Source: Opitutia bacterium
GTDB taxonomy: Bacteria; Verrucomicrobiota; Verrucomicrobiia; Opitutales; UBA953
Length of the DNA stretch: 63,409 nucleotides
Direction of reading: 5' to 3'
Assembly (NCBI GenBank): GCA_947470855.1
Contig: CANIUQ010000009.1
Coordinates: 1 to 63,409 of the forward strand
Shown: positions 37,386-49,286 of the stretch, piece by piece
Layout of the letters: each line of letters opens with the position of its first letter
Position numbering within the stretch: the stretch's first letter is position 1
Position numbers and translations under genes: made by a program
Notes under the pieces: generated by a model
What the model was told of the DNA's origin: nothing
Database searches by the model: none
The model's input: the letters and a program-made list of their open reading frames with translations, nothing else

Positions 37386-38159
37386 ATGCGCATCGATCAT
37401 GAGCTGAGAGAGCGACTTCATGCCTGGGATTGGTCGGTTTTATTCGTCGCGATGGTGGCCTTGTTGGCACTAATCATTGAAACCTTCGTGCCACTCTCTG
37501 CCTCGACCTTACACAACTTACTTATCGCTGATCGCTACAGCTGTTACATCTTTATGATTGATGTACTCGTGCGCTGGCGACGCATGGGATGGTCGGCGAA
37601 ATATTGGAAATGGGGATGGCTCGATTTACTGGCCAGCCTTCCGCTTGATGCAGCGTTCCGAGCGCTCCAAGCGATTCGCATCTATCGCTTCTTCCGTCTC
37701 GCAAGAATCATTTATAAATTCAAAGGGGTTACTGCTGGCACCACCCTCAGCGAAAAAATCTTGGCCGTCCCTGTCGTTGTCTCTGTCGCCATACTTTTTT
37801 CTTCAGCCCTTATCATCGAAGCCGAAAAATCTTCACCTAATGCGATGATCAAAACCGGAGGAGATGCCATTTGGTGGGCGCTTTCAACGGTCACGACAGT
37901 GGGCTACGGTGATATTTATCCAGTCACCACGGAGGGACGATTTATCGCTGCTATTCTTATGCTTTTCGGGGTTGGACTCTTTGGATCCATTTCCGCCTAT
38001 GTTATCTCAAAAATTCTTTTGCCCAAAGAAATCCGAGACCACGAAGGGGAAATGCGCGAGATTCGTGCCTTGCATAAAGAGATTAAAGAATTGCGAGACG
38101 AAATTCGCAAACACGCTCCGCCAGACAACAAAGACAAGCCCCCTTCCCTGCCTAGTTAA
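37386..38159 (+). CDS. Voltage-gated-type potassium channel
   Basis: The 257-aa product has six predicted membrane segments. Helix 4 carries spaced arginines (RALQAIRIYRFFRLARII), a voltage-sensor pattern. The pore contains the selectivity filter TTVGYGD (about residue 170) preceded by the pore helix AIWWALST. A cytoplasmic C-terminal coiled coil (EIRDHEGEMREIRALHKEIKELRDEIRK) probably assists tetramer assembly. The start ATG 37386 is set by the promoter; a TTG at 37380 adds two residues. It is divergent from the nuclease-queA operon and convergent with ahcY. Confidence 0.9.
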   Translation: MRIDHELRERLHAWDWSVLFVAMVALLALIIETFVPLSASTLHNLLIADRYSCYIFMIDVLVRWRRMGWSAKYWKWGWLDLLASLPLDAAFRALQAIRIYRFFRLARIIYKFKGVTAGTTLSEKILAVPVVVSVAILFSSALIIEAEKSSPNAMIKTGGDAIWWALSTVTTVGYGDIYPVTTEGRFIAAILMLFGVGLFGSISAYVISKILLPKEIRDHEGEMREIRALHKEIKELRDEIRKHAPPDNKDKPPSLPS

Positions 38160-38181
38160 ACTTGTCGTTTAAGTAAGCAGG
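38147..38181. terminator. Imperfect hairpin between convergent channel gene and ahcY
   Basis: Arms 38147-38161 and 38167-38181 pair with two mismatches around a 5-nt loop; the inner TTAAAC/GTTTAA and outer CCTGC/GCAGG are perfect. It spans the channel stop codon and lies 17 bp beyond the ahcY stop. A T-run follows only after a gap, so bidirectional termination is plausible but not certain. Confidence 0.4.
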
Positions 38182-38197
38182 AGAAGTTGGCAGGTTT

Positions 38198-39634
38198 TTA
38201 GTAACGATAGTTTTCGGGCTTAAATGGGCCATTGGGATTAACCCCCATATAGTCCGCTTGAGCCTTTGTTAACTTTGTTAAACGAGCACCGAGTTTTTCT
38301 AAGTGTAAGCGAGCCACTTCTTCGTCGAGATGTTTAGGCAAGACAACCACGCTGGGCTTAGCCTGAGTGCGAGTCTCCCAGAGATGCAGTTGAGCTAAAA
38401 CCTGATTCGAGAAAGAAGTAGACATCACATAACTCGGATGGCCGGTAGCACAGCCCAAGTTCACCAGACGACCTTCCGCTAAGAGATAAATCTGTTTTCC
38501 GTTAGGTAAGGTATAGCGATCCACTTGAGGCTTGATGGTCTCTTTTTTCACGCCTTTACGCTGATTAAGACGACTTACCTGGATTTCATTATCAAAGTGT
38601 CCGATATTACAGATGATGGCTTGGTCTTTCATCTTCAGCATGTGTTCCAGCGTGATGATGTCGCGATTGCCCGTAGCGGTAACGTAGATATCCGTGTTGC
38701 CTAAAGTTTCTTCGATACGCACGACGCGGTAACCCTCCATGGCTGCTTGAAGGGCACAAATCGGGTCAATTTCGGCCACCTGAACGGTAGCTCCAAGACC
38801 GCGTAAAGATTGGGCGGAACCTTTACCAACATCTCCATAACCAAGAACGAGAGCGACTTTACCAGCCACCATCACATCGGTCGCGCGCTTGATGCCATCG
38901 ACCAAAGACTCACGACAACCATACAAATTATCGAATTTGGATTTGGTGGCCGTATCATTGACGTTAACCGCAGGAACCAATAACTCACCTTTTTCTAACA
39001 TTCGGTATAAACGCTTAACGCCCGTGGTGGTTTCTTCCGAAACACCCTTCCAAGCGGCCACAACTTTGTGCCAGTGACCTGGGCGCTCTTTAGCGACCTT
39101 CTTTAAGAGGTTCTTGATGATTTGTTCTTCTTCCGACTCCGATTTCGTGTTCACCCAATTGGAACCATTTTCCAGTTCATAACCCTTGTGAATGAGTAAG
39201 GTCGCATCGCCACCATCGTCGACGATTAATTCAGGTCCTGAACCGTTCGGCCAAGTCAAAGCTCGGAAAGTACAATCCCAATATTCTTCCAAGGTTTCAC
39301 CTTTCCAGGCAAAGACAGGATAGCCTGCTTTTGCAATCGCCGCCGCGGCATGGTCCTGAGTGGAGAAAATATTGCAAGAAGCCCAACGCACATCGGCGCC
39401 TAACGCACCTAAAGTCTCAATCAAAACCGCCGTCTGAATCGTCATGTGCAACGATCCCGTAATACGTACACCTTTGAGTGGCTGTTTCTTAGCGTAACGA
39501 GCGCGCAGTGCCATCAATCCAGGCATCTCATGCTCGGCAATTTGTAATTCTTTGCGACCCCAGTCAGCCAAACCTAAGTCGGCCACTTGGAAATCGGTTT
39601 TCTTCTTTGAAGATTTCAGGGAGGGGGAATACAT
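38198..39634 (-). CDS. ahcY: Adenosylhomocysteinase
   Basis: AhcY reversibly splits S-adenosylhomocysteine to adenosine and homocysteine, relieving product inhibition of methyltransferases. The 478-aa product is complete: [15 protein letters not shown] at the active site, [15 protein letters not shown], the NAD-binding [17 protein letters not shown], and a C-terminal YRY ending typical of the family. It starts 10 bp after metK on the minus strand, so metK-ahcY is an operon. Homocysteine can be remethylated by MetH encoded in this window. Confidence 0.97.
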   Translation of the reverse strand: MYSPSLKSSKKKTDFQVADLGLADWGRKELQIAEHEMPGLMALRARYAKKQPLKGVRITGSLHMTIQTAVLIETLGALGADVRWASCNIFSTQDHAAAAIAKAGYPVFAWKGETLEEYWDCTFRALTWPNGSGPELIVDDGGDATLLIHKGYELENGSNWVNTKSESEEEQIIKNLLKKVAKERPGHWHKVVAAWKGVSEETTTGVKRLYRMLEKGELLVPAVNVNDTATKSKFDNLYGCRESLVDGIKRATDVMVAGKVALVLGYGDVGKGSAQSLRGLGATVQVAEIDPICALQAAMEGYRVVRIEETLGNTDIYVTATGNRDIITLEHMLKMKDQAIICNIGHFDNEIQVSRLNQRKGVKKETIKPQVDRYTLPNGKQIYLLAEGRLVNLGCATGHPSYVMSTSFSNQVLAQLHLWETRTQAKPSVVVLPKHLDEEVARLHLEKLGARLTKLTKAQADYMGVNPNGPFKPENYRY

Positions 39635-39644
39635 GATGATAAAA

Positions 39645-40826
39645 TTAGTCGTGCAGAGCCTTCACAAAGGCGGCGAGTTTAGAGGGAGTTTCCCACGGCA
39701 GGCCTTTTTTACCAAAGTGCCCATAATGCGTACTGGCTCGATAAAGAGGACGACGTAAATCCAACTGACGGATAATTTCAGCGGGATTAAAGAGAAAAAC
39801 TTTTTTCACAGCGGCCAAAATCTGTGCATCGGAAAGGGTTCCTGTACCAAAGGTATCTAAGTGCAAACTCGTTGGCTCAGGATGGCCAATCGCATAAGCC
39901 GCCTGTATTTCGCAACGCTCGGCAGCACCCGAAGCCACAATGTGCTTTGCCACCCAGCGTGCCATATAAGCAGCGGAGCGATCCACTTTCGTAGGGTCTT
40001 TGCCAGAAAACGCACCACCACCATGGCGACCCATGCCTCCATAGGAATCGACGATAATTTTTCTGCCTGTTAAACCACAATCGCCTTGTGGGCCACCAAT
40101 AACAAAACGCCCTGTAGGATTGATTAAAAACTCTGTTTTCCGATTCATTAAATCGCTCGGTAAAACTTTGCGAATGACCTGCTCAATACAGAACTTTTCA
40201 ATCTCTCGATGAGAAACATCGGCCGTGTGTTGTGTAGAGATAACAACATTTTCAATCGCGACGGGCTCACCATCAACATAACGAACGGCCACCTGCGATT
40301 TACAATCGGGACGAAGCCAAGCGGTACCACGAGCACCCGACTTGCGTAAACGCGCCAACTCACGATTTAGCCGATGAGCAAACATCACTGGCGCAGGCAT
40401 TAGTTCAGGTGTTTCCGAGGAGGCATAACCAAACATAATACCTTGGTCTCCTGCCCCCATCTTCGAGTGCTTCTTCCCGTCAGCTTTACGTTCATCAACG
40501 CCTTGTGCGATATCCGGCGATTGTCTGGTCAGTAAATTGGTAACAAAAACCTTATCGGCATGAAAGACATCGTCATCGTTAATATAACCAATTTCGCGGA
40601 TGGCTCCGCGGACGACTTCTTCAAAATTCACTTTGGCTTTAGTGGTTAACTCTCCTGCAATCACCACGTGATTGCTTTTAACCAAAGTCTCACAAGCAAC
40701 CCGCGACAACTTGTCCTGACTTAAACAAGCATCGAGAATCGAGTCCGAGATAAAATCGGCTACTTTGTCAGGGTGGCCTTCGCCAACAGACTCAGAGGAA
40801 AAAGTGAAAACATCGCGGTGTGCCAT
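39645..40826 (-). CDS. metK: S-adenosylmethionine synthetase
   Basis: MetK makes SAM from methionine and ATP. The 393-aa product has [18 protein letters not shown] at the N-terminus, the ATP-binding [12 protein letters not shown], and the phosphate loop [27 protein letters not shown] appears as [12 protein letters not shown]. It is the first gene of metK-ahcY. Its leader of up to 160 bp holds two hairpin-capable sequences but no SAM riboswitch I can recognise. The ATG has no Shine-Dalgarno. Confidence 0.97.
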   Translation of the reverse strand: MAHRDVFTFSSESVGEGHPDKVADFISDSILDACLSQDKLSRVACETLVKSNHVVIAGELTTKAKVNFEEVVRGAIREIGYINDDDVFHADKVFVTNLLTRQSPDIAQGVDERKADGKKHSKMGAGDQGIMFGYASSETPELMPAPVMFAHRLNRELARLRKSGARGTAWLRPDCKSQVAVRYVDGEPVAIENVVISTQHTADVSHREIEKFCIEQVIRKVLPSDLMNRKTEFLINPTGRFVIGGPQGDCGLTGRKIIVDSYGGMGRHGGGAFSGKDPTKVDRSAAYMARWVAKHIVASGAAERCEIQAAYAIGHPEPTSLHLDTFGTGTLSDAQILAAVKKVFLFNPAEIIRQLDLRRPLYRASTHYGHFGKKGLPWETPSKLAAFVKALHD

Positions 40827-40875
40827 GGTGAGTTAAGCCAAAGCAATAAAGACGGGTTAGCAAGTGTTCATCAAT

Positions 40876-40895
40876 GTATCTTGATAAAAAGATAC
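40876..40895 (-). other. Hairpin in metK leader
   Basis: GTATCTT (40876-40882) and AAGATAC (40889-40895) form a perfect 7-bp inverted repeat with a 6-nt loop, about 50 bp upstream of metK. A second inverted repeat (40937-40958, core AGCC-TGCA-GGCT with CGAG/CTCG outside) lies further up. Whether these act on metK or on the divergent GH20 gene is unclear. Confidence 0.35.
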
Positions 40896-40951
40896 GTCAT
40901 TAAGGCCTTTCGGGCATCAAAACCGCATCTCCAGCACGAGAGCCTGCAGGC

Positions 40952-40979
40952 TTGCTCGATAGAAAGACATGATTAACGA
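40952..40979 (+). promoter_or_regulatory. Candidate promoter for GH20 gene
   Basis: TTGCTC (40952-40957) and TAACGA (40974-40979) are 16 bp apart. The -10 box ends 9 bp before the ATG at 40989, predicting a leader of at most a few nucleotides. Confidence 0.35.
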
Positions 40980-40988
40980 TGAAATGGC

Positions 40989-42734
40989 ATGCGCGCTCAA
41001 CTGCCTAAGTTGTTTCCCCGACCTCGAGAATTGAGCCTGCGTGGAGGTTTTTTAGCGGTGCCCCCAGCCCCCCACCCCACCCGTCATTTTCTGGATAGTT
41101 TACCCCAGAACATCGCTGAAGCGGAACGGGCATTAGATGAAAATCAAAAAACACCTTGTCGTCTGGAGTATGCCGAGTCACTGGATCGCGAATCGTATTT
41201 TCTGGAGATAACCTCGAGCGGGATACATTTAAAAGCACGCGACGCCGCGGGACTTTTTTATGGAGCTCAAACTTTACGACAAATTGCGGAGCAAAATCCT
41301 GAAGCCCTACCCTGTTGTGACATTTTAGATGGTCCCGATTGTTCGGTCCGTGGATTCATGTTAGATATTTCACGCTGCAAGGTGCCCACGCAAAAAGAAT
41401 TGCGTCGATTGATTCGTGCCTTGGCACACTTACGCGTGAATCAATTGCAGTTGTATATCGAACATTCATTTGCCTTTCCCGGACACGAAACGGTTTGGGA
41501 AAATGCATCGCCACTTTTACCTGCAGAAATAGAACAGCTCGATCGAGAGTGTGCTAACCTTGGCATCGAACTTGTTCCTAATTTCAATACATTCGGCCAC
41601 ATGGAACGGTGGCTTCGCCACCCCCGCTATCGTGCCTTGGCTGAATGTCCTAATGGCTGGACTCACCCACTAACGGGTCAATTTAAAGAGCACCCGAGTA
41701 CGCTAAAACCCGATCAAGACTCCCTCGAGTTTATCCGTTCCCTGCTCGATGCTTACCTTCCCCACTTCCGCAGTCGCCAAGTGAACATCGGTGGCGACGA
41801 GCCTTGGGAATTAGGACAGGGACATAGCAAAGAACAAGTCGAGCGTCAGGGAAAACACTCTGTCTACCTCGCTCACCTAAAAAAACTTTGTGCCTTAGTC
41901 GAAGCCCGTGGTCGCACACCTCAGTTTTGGGGCGATATTTTATTAGAGGACCTCACCTACGCAGCCCAGGCTCCAGTACTCGCCATCCCTGTCATTTGGG
42001 GATACGATGCTGGCCACCCCTTCTTAGAACAAGCTGGTCGGCTCAAAGAATTGGGGCGATCCTACCTTATCGCGCCTGGCACAAGCACTTGGCAAAGTTT
42101 CACTGGTCGTTTGCCTAACGCCCTAACCAACCAAGCCGAAGCCATTAGTGCGGCCATTCGATGTGAAGCTCAAGGGGTCTTACTCACAGCCTGGGGAGAC
42201 AATGGAACCCATCAACCTTGGCCGACTGCCTGGCTGCCAATGGGAGCAGGCTTGGCCCAAGCGTGGTGCTTTGCCGCCAATCAAAAAGACGATGCCGATA
42301 AAGCCTGTGCGATTCTAGGCGAACTCGATGCGCAAGATGCCACCATCACCGCACAAGCCTTACGCCATCTTGGAAAACTTGATTCGTGTATCGAAAAATC
42401 CATTCGCAATAAGAGTTTGAGTTGGGAGTTTCTCACTGCCCAACCCGAGAATCTCAAGCAAGCCGTCGAGGGAGTGAGTTTAGCCAAGATTAATCGTGCT
42501 TTAGACTACTTAGAAGAAGGCCGCGAACTGGTTATGCAGATTGCGCAAGAAACAGTGCGCGAAGAACTTTTAGTGGGCATTGATTGTGCTCAAGCGGGAT
42601 TCAATCGCGCACGAGGCTTTGCCTTGGATTCATTCCAAGCCCAGCAACTTCTCTCACGCTACCGCGAAGCTTGGCTAAAGCGTGCCCGTCTGGGCGGACT
42701 CGAAGAAAGCCTTCGTGGACTTAACCTTGGTTAA
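40989..42734 (+). CDS. Cytosolic glycoside hydrolase family 20 (beta-N-acetylhexosaminidase)
   Basis: The 581-aa product has an N-terminal GH20b-like domain (about 1-115) and a TIM barrel starting RGFMLDISRCKVPTQ. The catalytic Asp-Glu pair is in NIGGDEPWELG (about residue 265). FNTFGHMERWL and WGDNGTHQ are further family blocks. GH20 enzymes use substrate-assisted catalysis to release terminal N-acetylglucosamine or galactosamine. No signal peptide is present, so it should act on imported oligosaccharides or cell-wall fragments in the cytoplasm. It is divergent from metK and ends in a strong terminator. Confidence 0.87.
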   Translation: MRAQLPKLFPRPRELSLRGGFLAVPPAPHPTRHFLDSLPQNIAEAERALDENQKTPCRLEYAESLDRESYFLEITSSGIHLKARDAAGLFYGAQTLRQIAEQNPEALPCCDILDGPDCSVRGFMLDISRCKVPTQKELRRLIRALAHLRVNQLQLYIEHSFAFPGHETVWENASPLLPAEIEQLDRECANLGIELVPNFNTFGHMERWLRHPRYRALAECPNGWTHPLTGQFKEHPSTLKPDQDSLEFIRSLLDAYLPHFRSRQVNIGGDEPWELGQGHSKEQVERQGKHSVYLAHLKKLCALVEARGRTPQFWGDILLEDLTYAAQAPVLAIPVIWGYDAGHPFLEQAGRLKELGRSYLIAPGTSTWQSFTGRLPNALTNQAEAISAAIRCEAQGVLLTAWGDNGTHQPWPTAWLPMGAGLAQAWCFAANQKDDADKACAILGELDAQDATITAQALRHLGKLDSCIEKSIRNKSLSWEFLTAQPENLKQAVEGVSLAKINRALDYLEEGRELVMQIAQETVREELLVGIDCAQAGFNRARGFALDSFQAQQLLSRYREAWLKRARLGGLEESLRGLNLG

Positions 42735-42744
42735 GTCCACGAAG
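42711..42744. terminator. Bidirectional terminator between GH20 gene and sdhB
   Basis: A near-perfect inverted repeat: 42711-42726 (CTTCGTGGACTTAACC) pairs with 42729-42744 across TT, giving at least a 14-bp usable stem. It overlaps the GH20 stop codon and lies 16 bp beyond the sdhB stop. Short T-rich tracts flank it on both sides (CTTCTT; on the minus strand GCTTTCTTC). It probably serves both converging transcripts. Confidence 0.8.
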
Positions 42745-42760
42745 CTTCTTAAACAAAAGA

Positions 42761-43582
42761 TTATTCGCCGCCCTTGCTGGGCTTGCCGGTGGAAGAGAAG
42801 AACTCTTTCACGCGAGCGCGCAAATAGTCTCGATTGAGTTTAGCAATCACATCCAGCGTGATGCTCTTAGGACAGTGAGCTTGGCACTCACCATAGTTAG
42901 TGCAGTTACCAAAGCCCGCTTCGTCCATCGTTTTCACCATCGCTAAAGTACGACGTTCACGCTCGGGCTGGCCTTGGGGCAGAATGTTCAGGTGATTAAT
43001 CTTAGCGCCCACGAAAAGCATCGCCGAACCATTCTTACAAGAGGCCACGCAAGCTCCACACCCGATACATTCCGCAGCATCCATCGCCTCATCGGCAACC
43101 TGCTTGGGGACGAGAGTATGATTAGCTTCCGGAGCCGAACCCGTGCGCACGGTGATAAATCCGCCAGATTGAATGACTTTATCGAAAGCAGAACGATCAA
43201 CCGCCAAGTCTTTCAGAACAGGGAAAGCACGAGCGCGCCAAGGCTCAACGGTAATGGTTTCACCATCGCGGAAATTGCGCATGTGCAACTGGCAAGTGGT
43301 GACGCCAGGCAATGGACCATGGGGCATACCATTAATGGTCATCGAGCACATGCCACAAATTCCTTCACGGCAATCGTGATCGAATGCAAAGGTATCCTTC
43401 CCTTCACGGATTAATTGCTCATTGAGCATGTCCATCATTTCCAAGAAGGACGCTGTTTCTGGCACTGCGGCAAGAAAGTGCTCTTCGAAGTGACCGGGTT
43501 GGCCACGATTTTGACGCCAAACACGCAGACGCAAAGAGAGCGTGTGGCCGTGTTGATCGGAATTTCCGTTTTCCTTTACCAT
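42761..43582 (-). CDS. sdhB: Succinate dehydrogenase iron-sulfur subunit
   Basis: SdhB carries electrons from the flavin subunit to quinone. The 273-aa product has a plant-type 2Fe-2S site ([15 protein letters not shown]) and two ferredoxin-type clusters ([14 protein letters not shown] and [14 protein letters not shown]). The asparagine in CTNYGEC and overall style match the group with five-helix SdhC (B. subtilis, epsilon-proteobacteria, Bacteroidetes). It is the last gene of sdhCAB, 5 bp after sdhA, and is followed by a bidirectional terminator. Confidence 0.95.
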   Translation of the reverse strand: MVKENGNSDQHGHTLSLRLRVWRQNRGQPGHFEEHFLAAVPETASFLEMMDMLNEQLIREGKDTFAFDHDCREGICGMCSMTINGMPHGPLPGVTTCQLHMRNFRDGETITVEPWRARAFPVLKDLAVDRSAFDKVIQSGGFITVRTGSAPEANHTLVPKQVADEAMDAAECIGCGACVASCKNGSAMLFVGAKINHLNILPQGQPERERRTLAMVKTMDEAGFGNCTNYGECQAHCPKSITLDVIAKLNRDYLRARVKEFFSSTGKPSKGGE

Positions 43583-43587
43583 AAAGA

Positions 43588-45516
43588 TTATTTGTAAGAG
43601 CGAGTGGTGAATTGAACCTCTTCATAGACGAGAGGCTCGATATGACGAACGGGATGCTTGTTTTCACCCTGCCACTCCCAGACTGCAGCATGGGCAAATT
43701 GATCATCATTACGCTTCGCTTCCCCACTGTCTTGATACTCCGTGCGGAAGTGACCTCCGCAGGATTCTTCACGTGAGAGGGCATCGAGACACATCATGAT
43801 ACCAAAATCAAGGAAGTCGGCCACGCGACCCGCCCGTTCTAGTTCGGGAGCTAATTGCTCACCTGAACCGACAACTCGCACATTCTTCCAGAAATCGGCA
43901 CGGAGCGCTTCGAGGTCTTTAATGGCTTGCTGTAAGCCAGCTTTGTCACGCGCCATTCCACATTTCTCCCAAACAATCTTACCGAGCTCTTTATGGTAGC
44001 TACGAGCAGAACGCGTACCCTTATTCTGTAAAAACCATTGCGTGCGGTCTTGGACTTCCTTCACCGCCGCTTTAAACTCAGGTCGATCCACGGAAGGACG
44101 ACCCGATAATCCTACACCCGCCAAGTAATCCGTCACTGTGTAAGGTAAAACAAAGTAACCATCGGCAAGCCCCTGCATAAGCGCCGAAGCACCTAAGCGA
44201 TTGGCACCGTGGTCCGAGAAGTTTGCTTCACCGCCCACGAACAATCCAGGAATGTTCGACTGCAAATTATAATCTACCCAAAGACCACCCATGGTGTAGT
44301 GCACGGCAGGGAAAATACGCATCGGCTGACGGTAGGCATTCTCTCCCGTGATATTTTCATACATATCAAAGAGGTTGCCATAACGTTCGCGAATCGCCGA
44401 TTCGCCGAGACGATTAATAGCCGCAGAGAAATCAAGATAAACACCGAGGCGCTTACCGTCGACCATTTGACCAACCCCACGTCCTTCGTCACAAACCTCC
44501 TTGGCTGCACGCGAAGAAATATCGCGTGGAGCAAGATTGCCGTAGCTGGGGTATTTGCGCTCGAGGAAATAATCGCGACGGTCCTCAGGAATTTCCGAAG
44601 CAGGCTTTCCGCAGTCCGCCTTATCTTTAGGTACCCAAACTCGCCCGTCATTGCGGAGTGATTCGGACATTAAAGTTAACTTCGACTGATCTTCACCGTG
44701 AACAGGAATACAGGTGGGGTGAATTTGCGTATAGCAAGGATTCGCAAAACCTGCACCACGACGGTGCGCACGGAAAGTCGAGGTCACATTACAGCCCTGT
44801 GCATTGGTCGAAAGATAGAAAACATTACCATAGCCTCCCGTGCAAAGGACGACGACATCGGAAGCCCAGGCTTTGATTTCGCCATTCACTAAATTACGGG
44901 TAACGATACCTTTCGCTTGGCCGTCCACTAAAACCAAATCAAGCATCTCGTGTCGTGCATACATTTTTACCGTACCTGCACCGATTTGACGCGAGAGTGC
45001 GGAGTAAGCTCCCAGCAAAAGCTGCTGACCCGTTTGACCACGAGCATAAAAAGTGCGAGAAACCTGAGCGCCACCGAAAGAGCGATTCGCTAATAAACCA
45101 CCGTATTCACGGGCAAAAGGAACACCTTGAGCAACACACTGGTCGATAATCGAAGTCGAAACCTGAGCGAGGCGATAGACGTTCGCTTCGCGTGCTCGAT
45201 AGTCTCCTCCTTTAATCGTGTCTAAGAACAAACGGCGAACACTGTCGCCATCATTTTGGTAATTCTTCGCTGCATTAATTCCGCCTTGAGCGGCAATGGA
45301 GTGAGCACGGCGGGGACTATCTTGATAACAAAAACAGGAAACCTCATAACCCATTTCCGCAAACGAAGCCGCCGCGGCTGAACCAGCCAAACCGGATCCA
45401 ACCACAATGATGTGGTATTTACGACGGTTGGCAGGGTTGACCAAGCGCAGCTTTGCTTTGTGGTTATTCCACTTGTCGGCGAGTGGACCAGCGGGAATTT
45501 TTGATTCGAGTTTCAT
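43588..45516 (-). CDS. sdhA: Succinate dehydrogenase / fumarate reductase flavoprotein subunit
   Basis: SdhA oxidises succinate to fumarate with covalently bound FAD. The 642-aa product has the dinucleotide-binding [19 protein letters not shown], the FAD-attachment [15 protein letters not shown], and the active-site segment [47 protein letters not shown] is also present. It is of the SdhA type found with single-subunit cytochrome b. It lies 5 bp after sdhC. Confidence 0.95.
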   Translation of the reverse strand: MKLESKIPAGPLADKWNNHKAKLRLVNPANRRKYHIIVVGSGLAGSAAAASFAEMGYEVSCFCYQDSPRRAHSIAAQGGINAAKNYQNDGDSVRRLFLDTIKGGDYRAREANVYRLAQVSTSIIDQCVAQGVPFAREYGGLLANRSFGGAQVSRTFYARGQTGQQLLLGAYSALSRQIGAGTVKMYARHEMLDLVLVDGQAKGIVTRNLVNGEIKAWASDVVVLCTGGYGNVFYLSTNAQGCNVTSTFRAHRRGAGFANPCYTQIHPTCIPVHGEDQSKLTLMSESLRNDGRVWVPKDKADCGKPASEIPEDRRDYFLERKYPSYGNLAPRDISSRAAKEVCDEGRGVGQMVDGKRLGVYLDFSAAINRLGESAIRERYGNLFDMYENITGENAYRQPMRIFPAVHYTMGGLWVDYNLQSNIPGLFVGGEANFSDHGANRLGASALMQGLADGYFVLPYTVTDYLAGVGLSGRPSVDRPEFKAAVKEVQDRTQWFLQNKGTRSARSYHKELGKIVWEKCGMARDKAGLQQAIKDLEALRADFWKNVRVVGSGEQLAPELERAGRVADFLDFGIMMCLDALSREESCGGHFRTEYQDSGEAKRNDDQFAHAAVWEWQGENKHPVRHIEPLVYEEVQFTTRSYK

Positions 45517-45521
45517 AGGGC

Positions 45522-46193
45522 TTACTTAATGCAGCCGAGAAGAACGGCTAAGGGGATGGAAATAAAACCAAGGGCAACAATCCAACCATAAGCGGTAGCG
45601 ATTAAATCAATGCGACCGCGCCAACGTTCATTACGCAGACCCAAGGTTTGGAAAACACTGCTCACACCATGACTTAAGTGCAGGCAGAGTAAAAGCATGC
45701 TTACGATGTAGAAAACAGCAACCACCGGACTGGAAAAACCGAAAACCACCATCGCGTAAACATCTTCACCAAAATCCTTATCCCCCAAAGCCACTTTACG
45801 CAAAGTGAAATGGAGAAGGTGAAAAACAATGAAAGCAAGAAGCACGATACCCGAATAGGGCATTGTCCGAGAAGAGATTGATGCACGGCGCGTTGCATCA
45901 ACCGCAGGTCCACCTGCCCGAGCTGCGCGATTTTCTAAAGTGAGAAGAATTCCAGTCCAAATATGACCAACCACACTGAGAATCAAAATAACGCGTGCGA
46001 TCCAAAGAGCTTCAGGATGGTTGTGTAACCATTCGGCGTAAGCGTTAATCGCTTGGGGACCCTTAAACATTAATAAATTTCCCGCCATGTGACCGAGAAC
46101 AAAACCCGCCAAGACCAAACCCGTAAGGGCCATAATGATTTTTTTGCCGATGGAGGCAGGCTGGCAGCAGGGAGAACAAGAACTTTCAGGCAT
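45522..46193 (-). CDS. sdhC: Succinate dehydrogenase cytochrome b subunit (five-helix type)
   Basis: This membrane anchor binds haem b and quinone. The 223-aa product has five hydrophobic helices and histidines suited to two haems ([36 protein letters not shown]). That fits the type B subunit that stands in for separate SdhC and SdhD and is usually paired with menaquinone. The N-terminus before the first helix is unusual, with three cysteines in [14 protein letters not shown]. It is the first gene of the operon. A possible promoter (TTGCAC 46230-46235, TTAATA 46207-46212 on the minus strand) lies 13 bp upstream. Confidence 0.93.
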   Translation of the reverse strand: MPESSCSPCCQPASIGKKIIMALTGLVLAGFVLGHMAGNLLMFKGPQAINAYAEWLHNHPEALWIARVILILSVVGHIWTGILLTLENRAARAGGPAVDATRRASISSRTMPYSGIVLLAFIVFHLLHFTLRKVALGDKDFGEDVYAMVVFGFSSPVVAVFYIVSMLLLCLHLSHGVSSVFQTLGLRNERWRGRIDLIATAYGWIVALGFISIPLAVLLGCIK

Positions 46194-48080
<1,887 letters not shown>

Positions 48081-48103
48081 ACCAACCTCAGGTGGCTTTG
48101 TCC

Positions 48104-48131
48104 TTGGACTCGTGGCTTAGAATGGTATCAC
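48104..48131 (+). promoter_or_regulatory. Candidate promoter for LptF/G permease, leaderless GTG
   Basis: TTGGAC (48104-48109) and TATCAC (48126-48131) are 16 bp apart, and the -10 box ends 7 bp before the GTG start at 48139. An overlapping TAGAAT (48119-48124) is an alternative -10 box. Confidence 0.5.
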
Positions 48132-48138
48132 TTTCTTT

Positions 48139-49284
48139 GTGCGCATTCTTGATCGCCACATTTTAAAAGAGACGGCTTTTGTCAGCGCTGCGGCGACGGC
48201 AGCCTTCATCTTTGTCATGGTGGCACAAAATCTTTTACGCCAAGTCGTCTCGGCGATTGCCGCAGGTCGAGTGGACGGAGCGGAGGGTTTAGAGTTAATG
48301 GCTCTGCTCATTCCTGGGGTTTTACCTTACGCACTGCCGATGGGTATGTTGACGGGGACATTGATTGCCTTCGGACGTATGAGCGCCCAACAGGAAATCA
48401 CGGCGATGAAAGCGAGTGGCCTTAGCCTAACCCGCATTGCTCGCCCAGCTTTGATTTTAGCCATGGGGCTAGCCAGCCTATCCGCCTGGATCAACCTCGA
48501 GGTCGCCCCTTGGGCGAATACTCAGTATCGTCGCATGCTCGTGGGGTCACTCAAAGATAACCCCACGGCCATTATTGTCCCTGGCGAACTAAACCGTCAG
48601 TTCAAAGGTATCGTGATTAAAACAGGCGAACGCGAAGGAGATAGCTTAAAAGATTTCTGGCTCTGGCGTGTCGATGAAAGAGGAAAACTCATTCAATCGA
48701 TTCATGCCAAAGAAGCCCATTTTGAGCGGGTTGATAAACCGAATGGAGAAATTTTCTTACGCGTCAATCTCACCGAAGCGCGCATGGAAAGTCGCCCTTC
48801 AGAAAAAGATAGTTTCGCGAAACCCGCTTCCTTTGCCGCAGCCGTAAACACCTCGATGGAGTTCCCAGCGACGGAGATTCTCAAAGATACGAGTAATTAC
48901 ATGCGAAAACTTCGCTGGCTAACGACCAGTGAATTATGGGAGGCGATGGACAAAGGCTGGAATGCCTCACCCCAGTCAACCGCCGAGGAAATAGCCCAAA
49001 GCAAAATGGAAGCACGCAAACAGTTTAATGCCCACCTCGCTTCGGCTTTTTCCATTTTTTCTCTCTCATTACTCGCCATACCTTTAGCCATGCGAGTGGG
49101 CCGAGCGGAAACTTTTGTTAATGCTACCCTCGCTTTAGTCATCTCTCTGCTCTACTATGTTCTGACCTCGGCAGCGGCTTGGGTAAAAGAGCCTTCACTG
49201 CGACCCGATATTTTGGTGTGGATTCCTAATCTCATCGTCGTCGCCCTCGCCTTACACTTTTTACGAAAAGTTGAACGTCGCTAA
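48139..49284 (+). CDS. LptF/LptG family permease (lipopolysaccharide export)
   Basis: The 381-aa product begins with the family-typical RILDRHILKETAFVSAAATAAF. Three N-terminal helices carry the GVLPYALPMGMLTGTLIAFGRMSAQQEITAMKASG region that contacts the LptB ATPase. A periplasmic beta-jellyroll follows (about 120-260), then three C-terminal helices. LptF and LptG form the inner-membrane channel that extracts LPS; sequence alone does not say which this is. No ATG is available near the conserved start, so GTG 48139 is used. Its presence implies an outer membrane with LPS-like lipid. It converges on ctaG with 2 bp between stops. Confidence 0.88.
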   Translation: MRILDRHILKETAFVSAAATAAFIFVMVAQNLLRQVVSAIAAGRVDGAEGLELMALLIPGVLPYALPMGMLTGTLIAFGRMSAQQEITAMKASGLSLTRIARPALILAMGLASLSAWINLEVAPWANTQYRRMLVGSLKDNPTAIIVPGELNRQFKGIVIKTGEREGDSLKDFWLWRVDERGKLIQSIHAKEAHFERVDKPNGEIFLRVNLTEARMESRPSEKDSFAKPASFAAAVNTSMEFPATEILKDTSNYMRKLRWLTTSELWEAMDKGWNASPQSTAEEIAQSKMEARKQFNAHLASAFSIFSLSLLAIPLAMRVGRAETFVNATLALVISLLYYVLTSAAAWVKEPSLRPDILVWIPNLIVVALALHFLRKVERR

Positions 49285-49286
49285 GT

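Noticed and set aside
40827-40988. SAM or SAH riboswitch upstream of metK
   Set aside because: No core sequence of the known classes is recognisable by eye; only simple hairpins are present.
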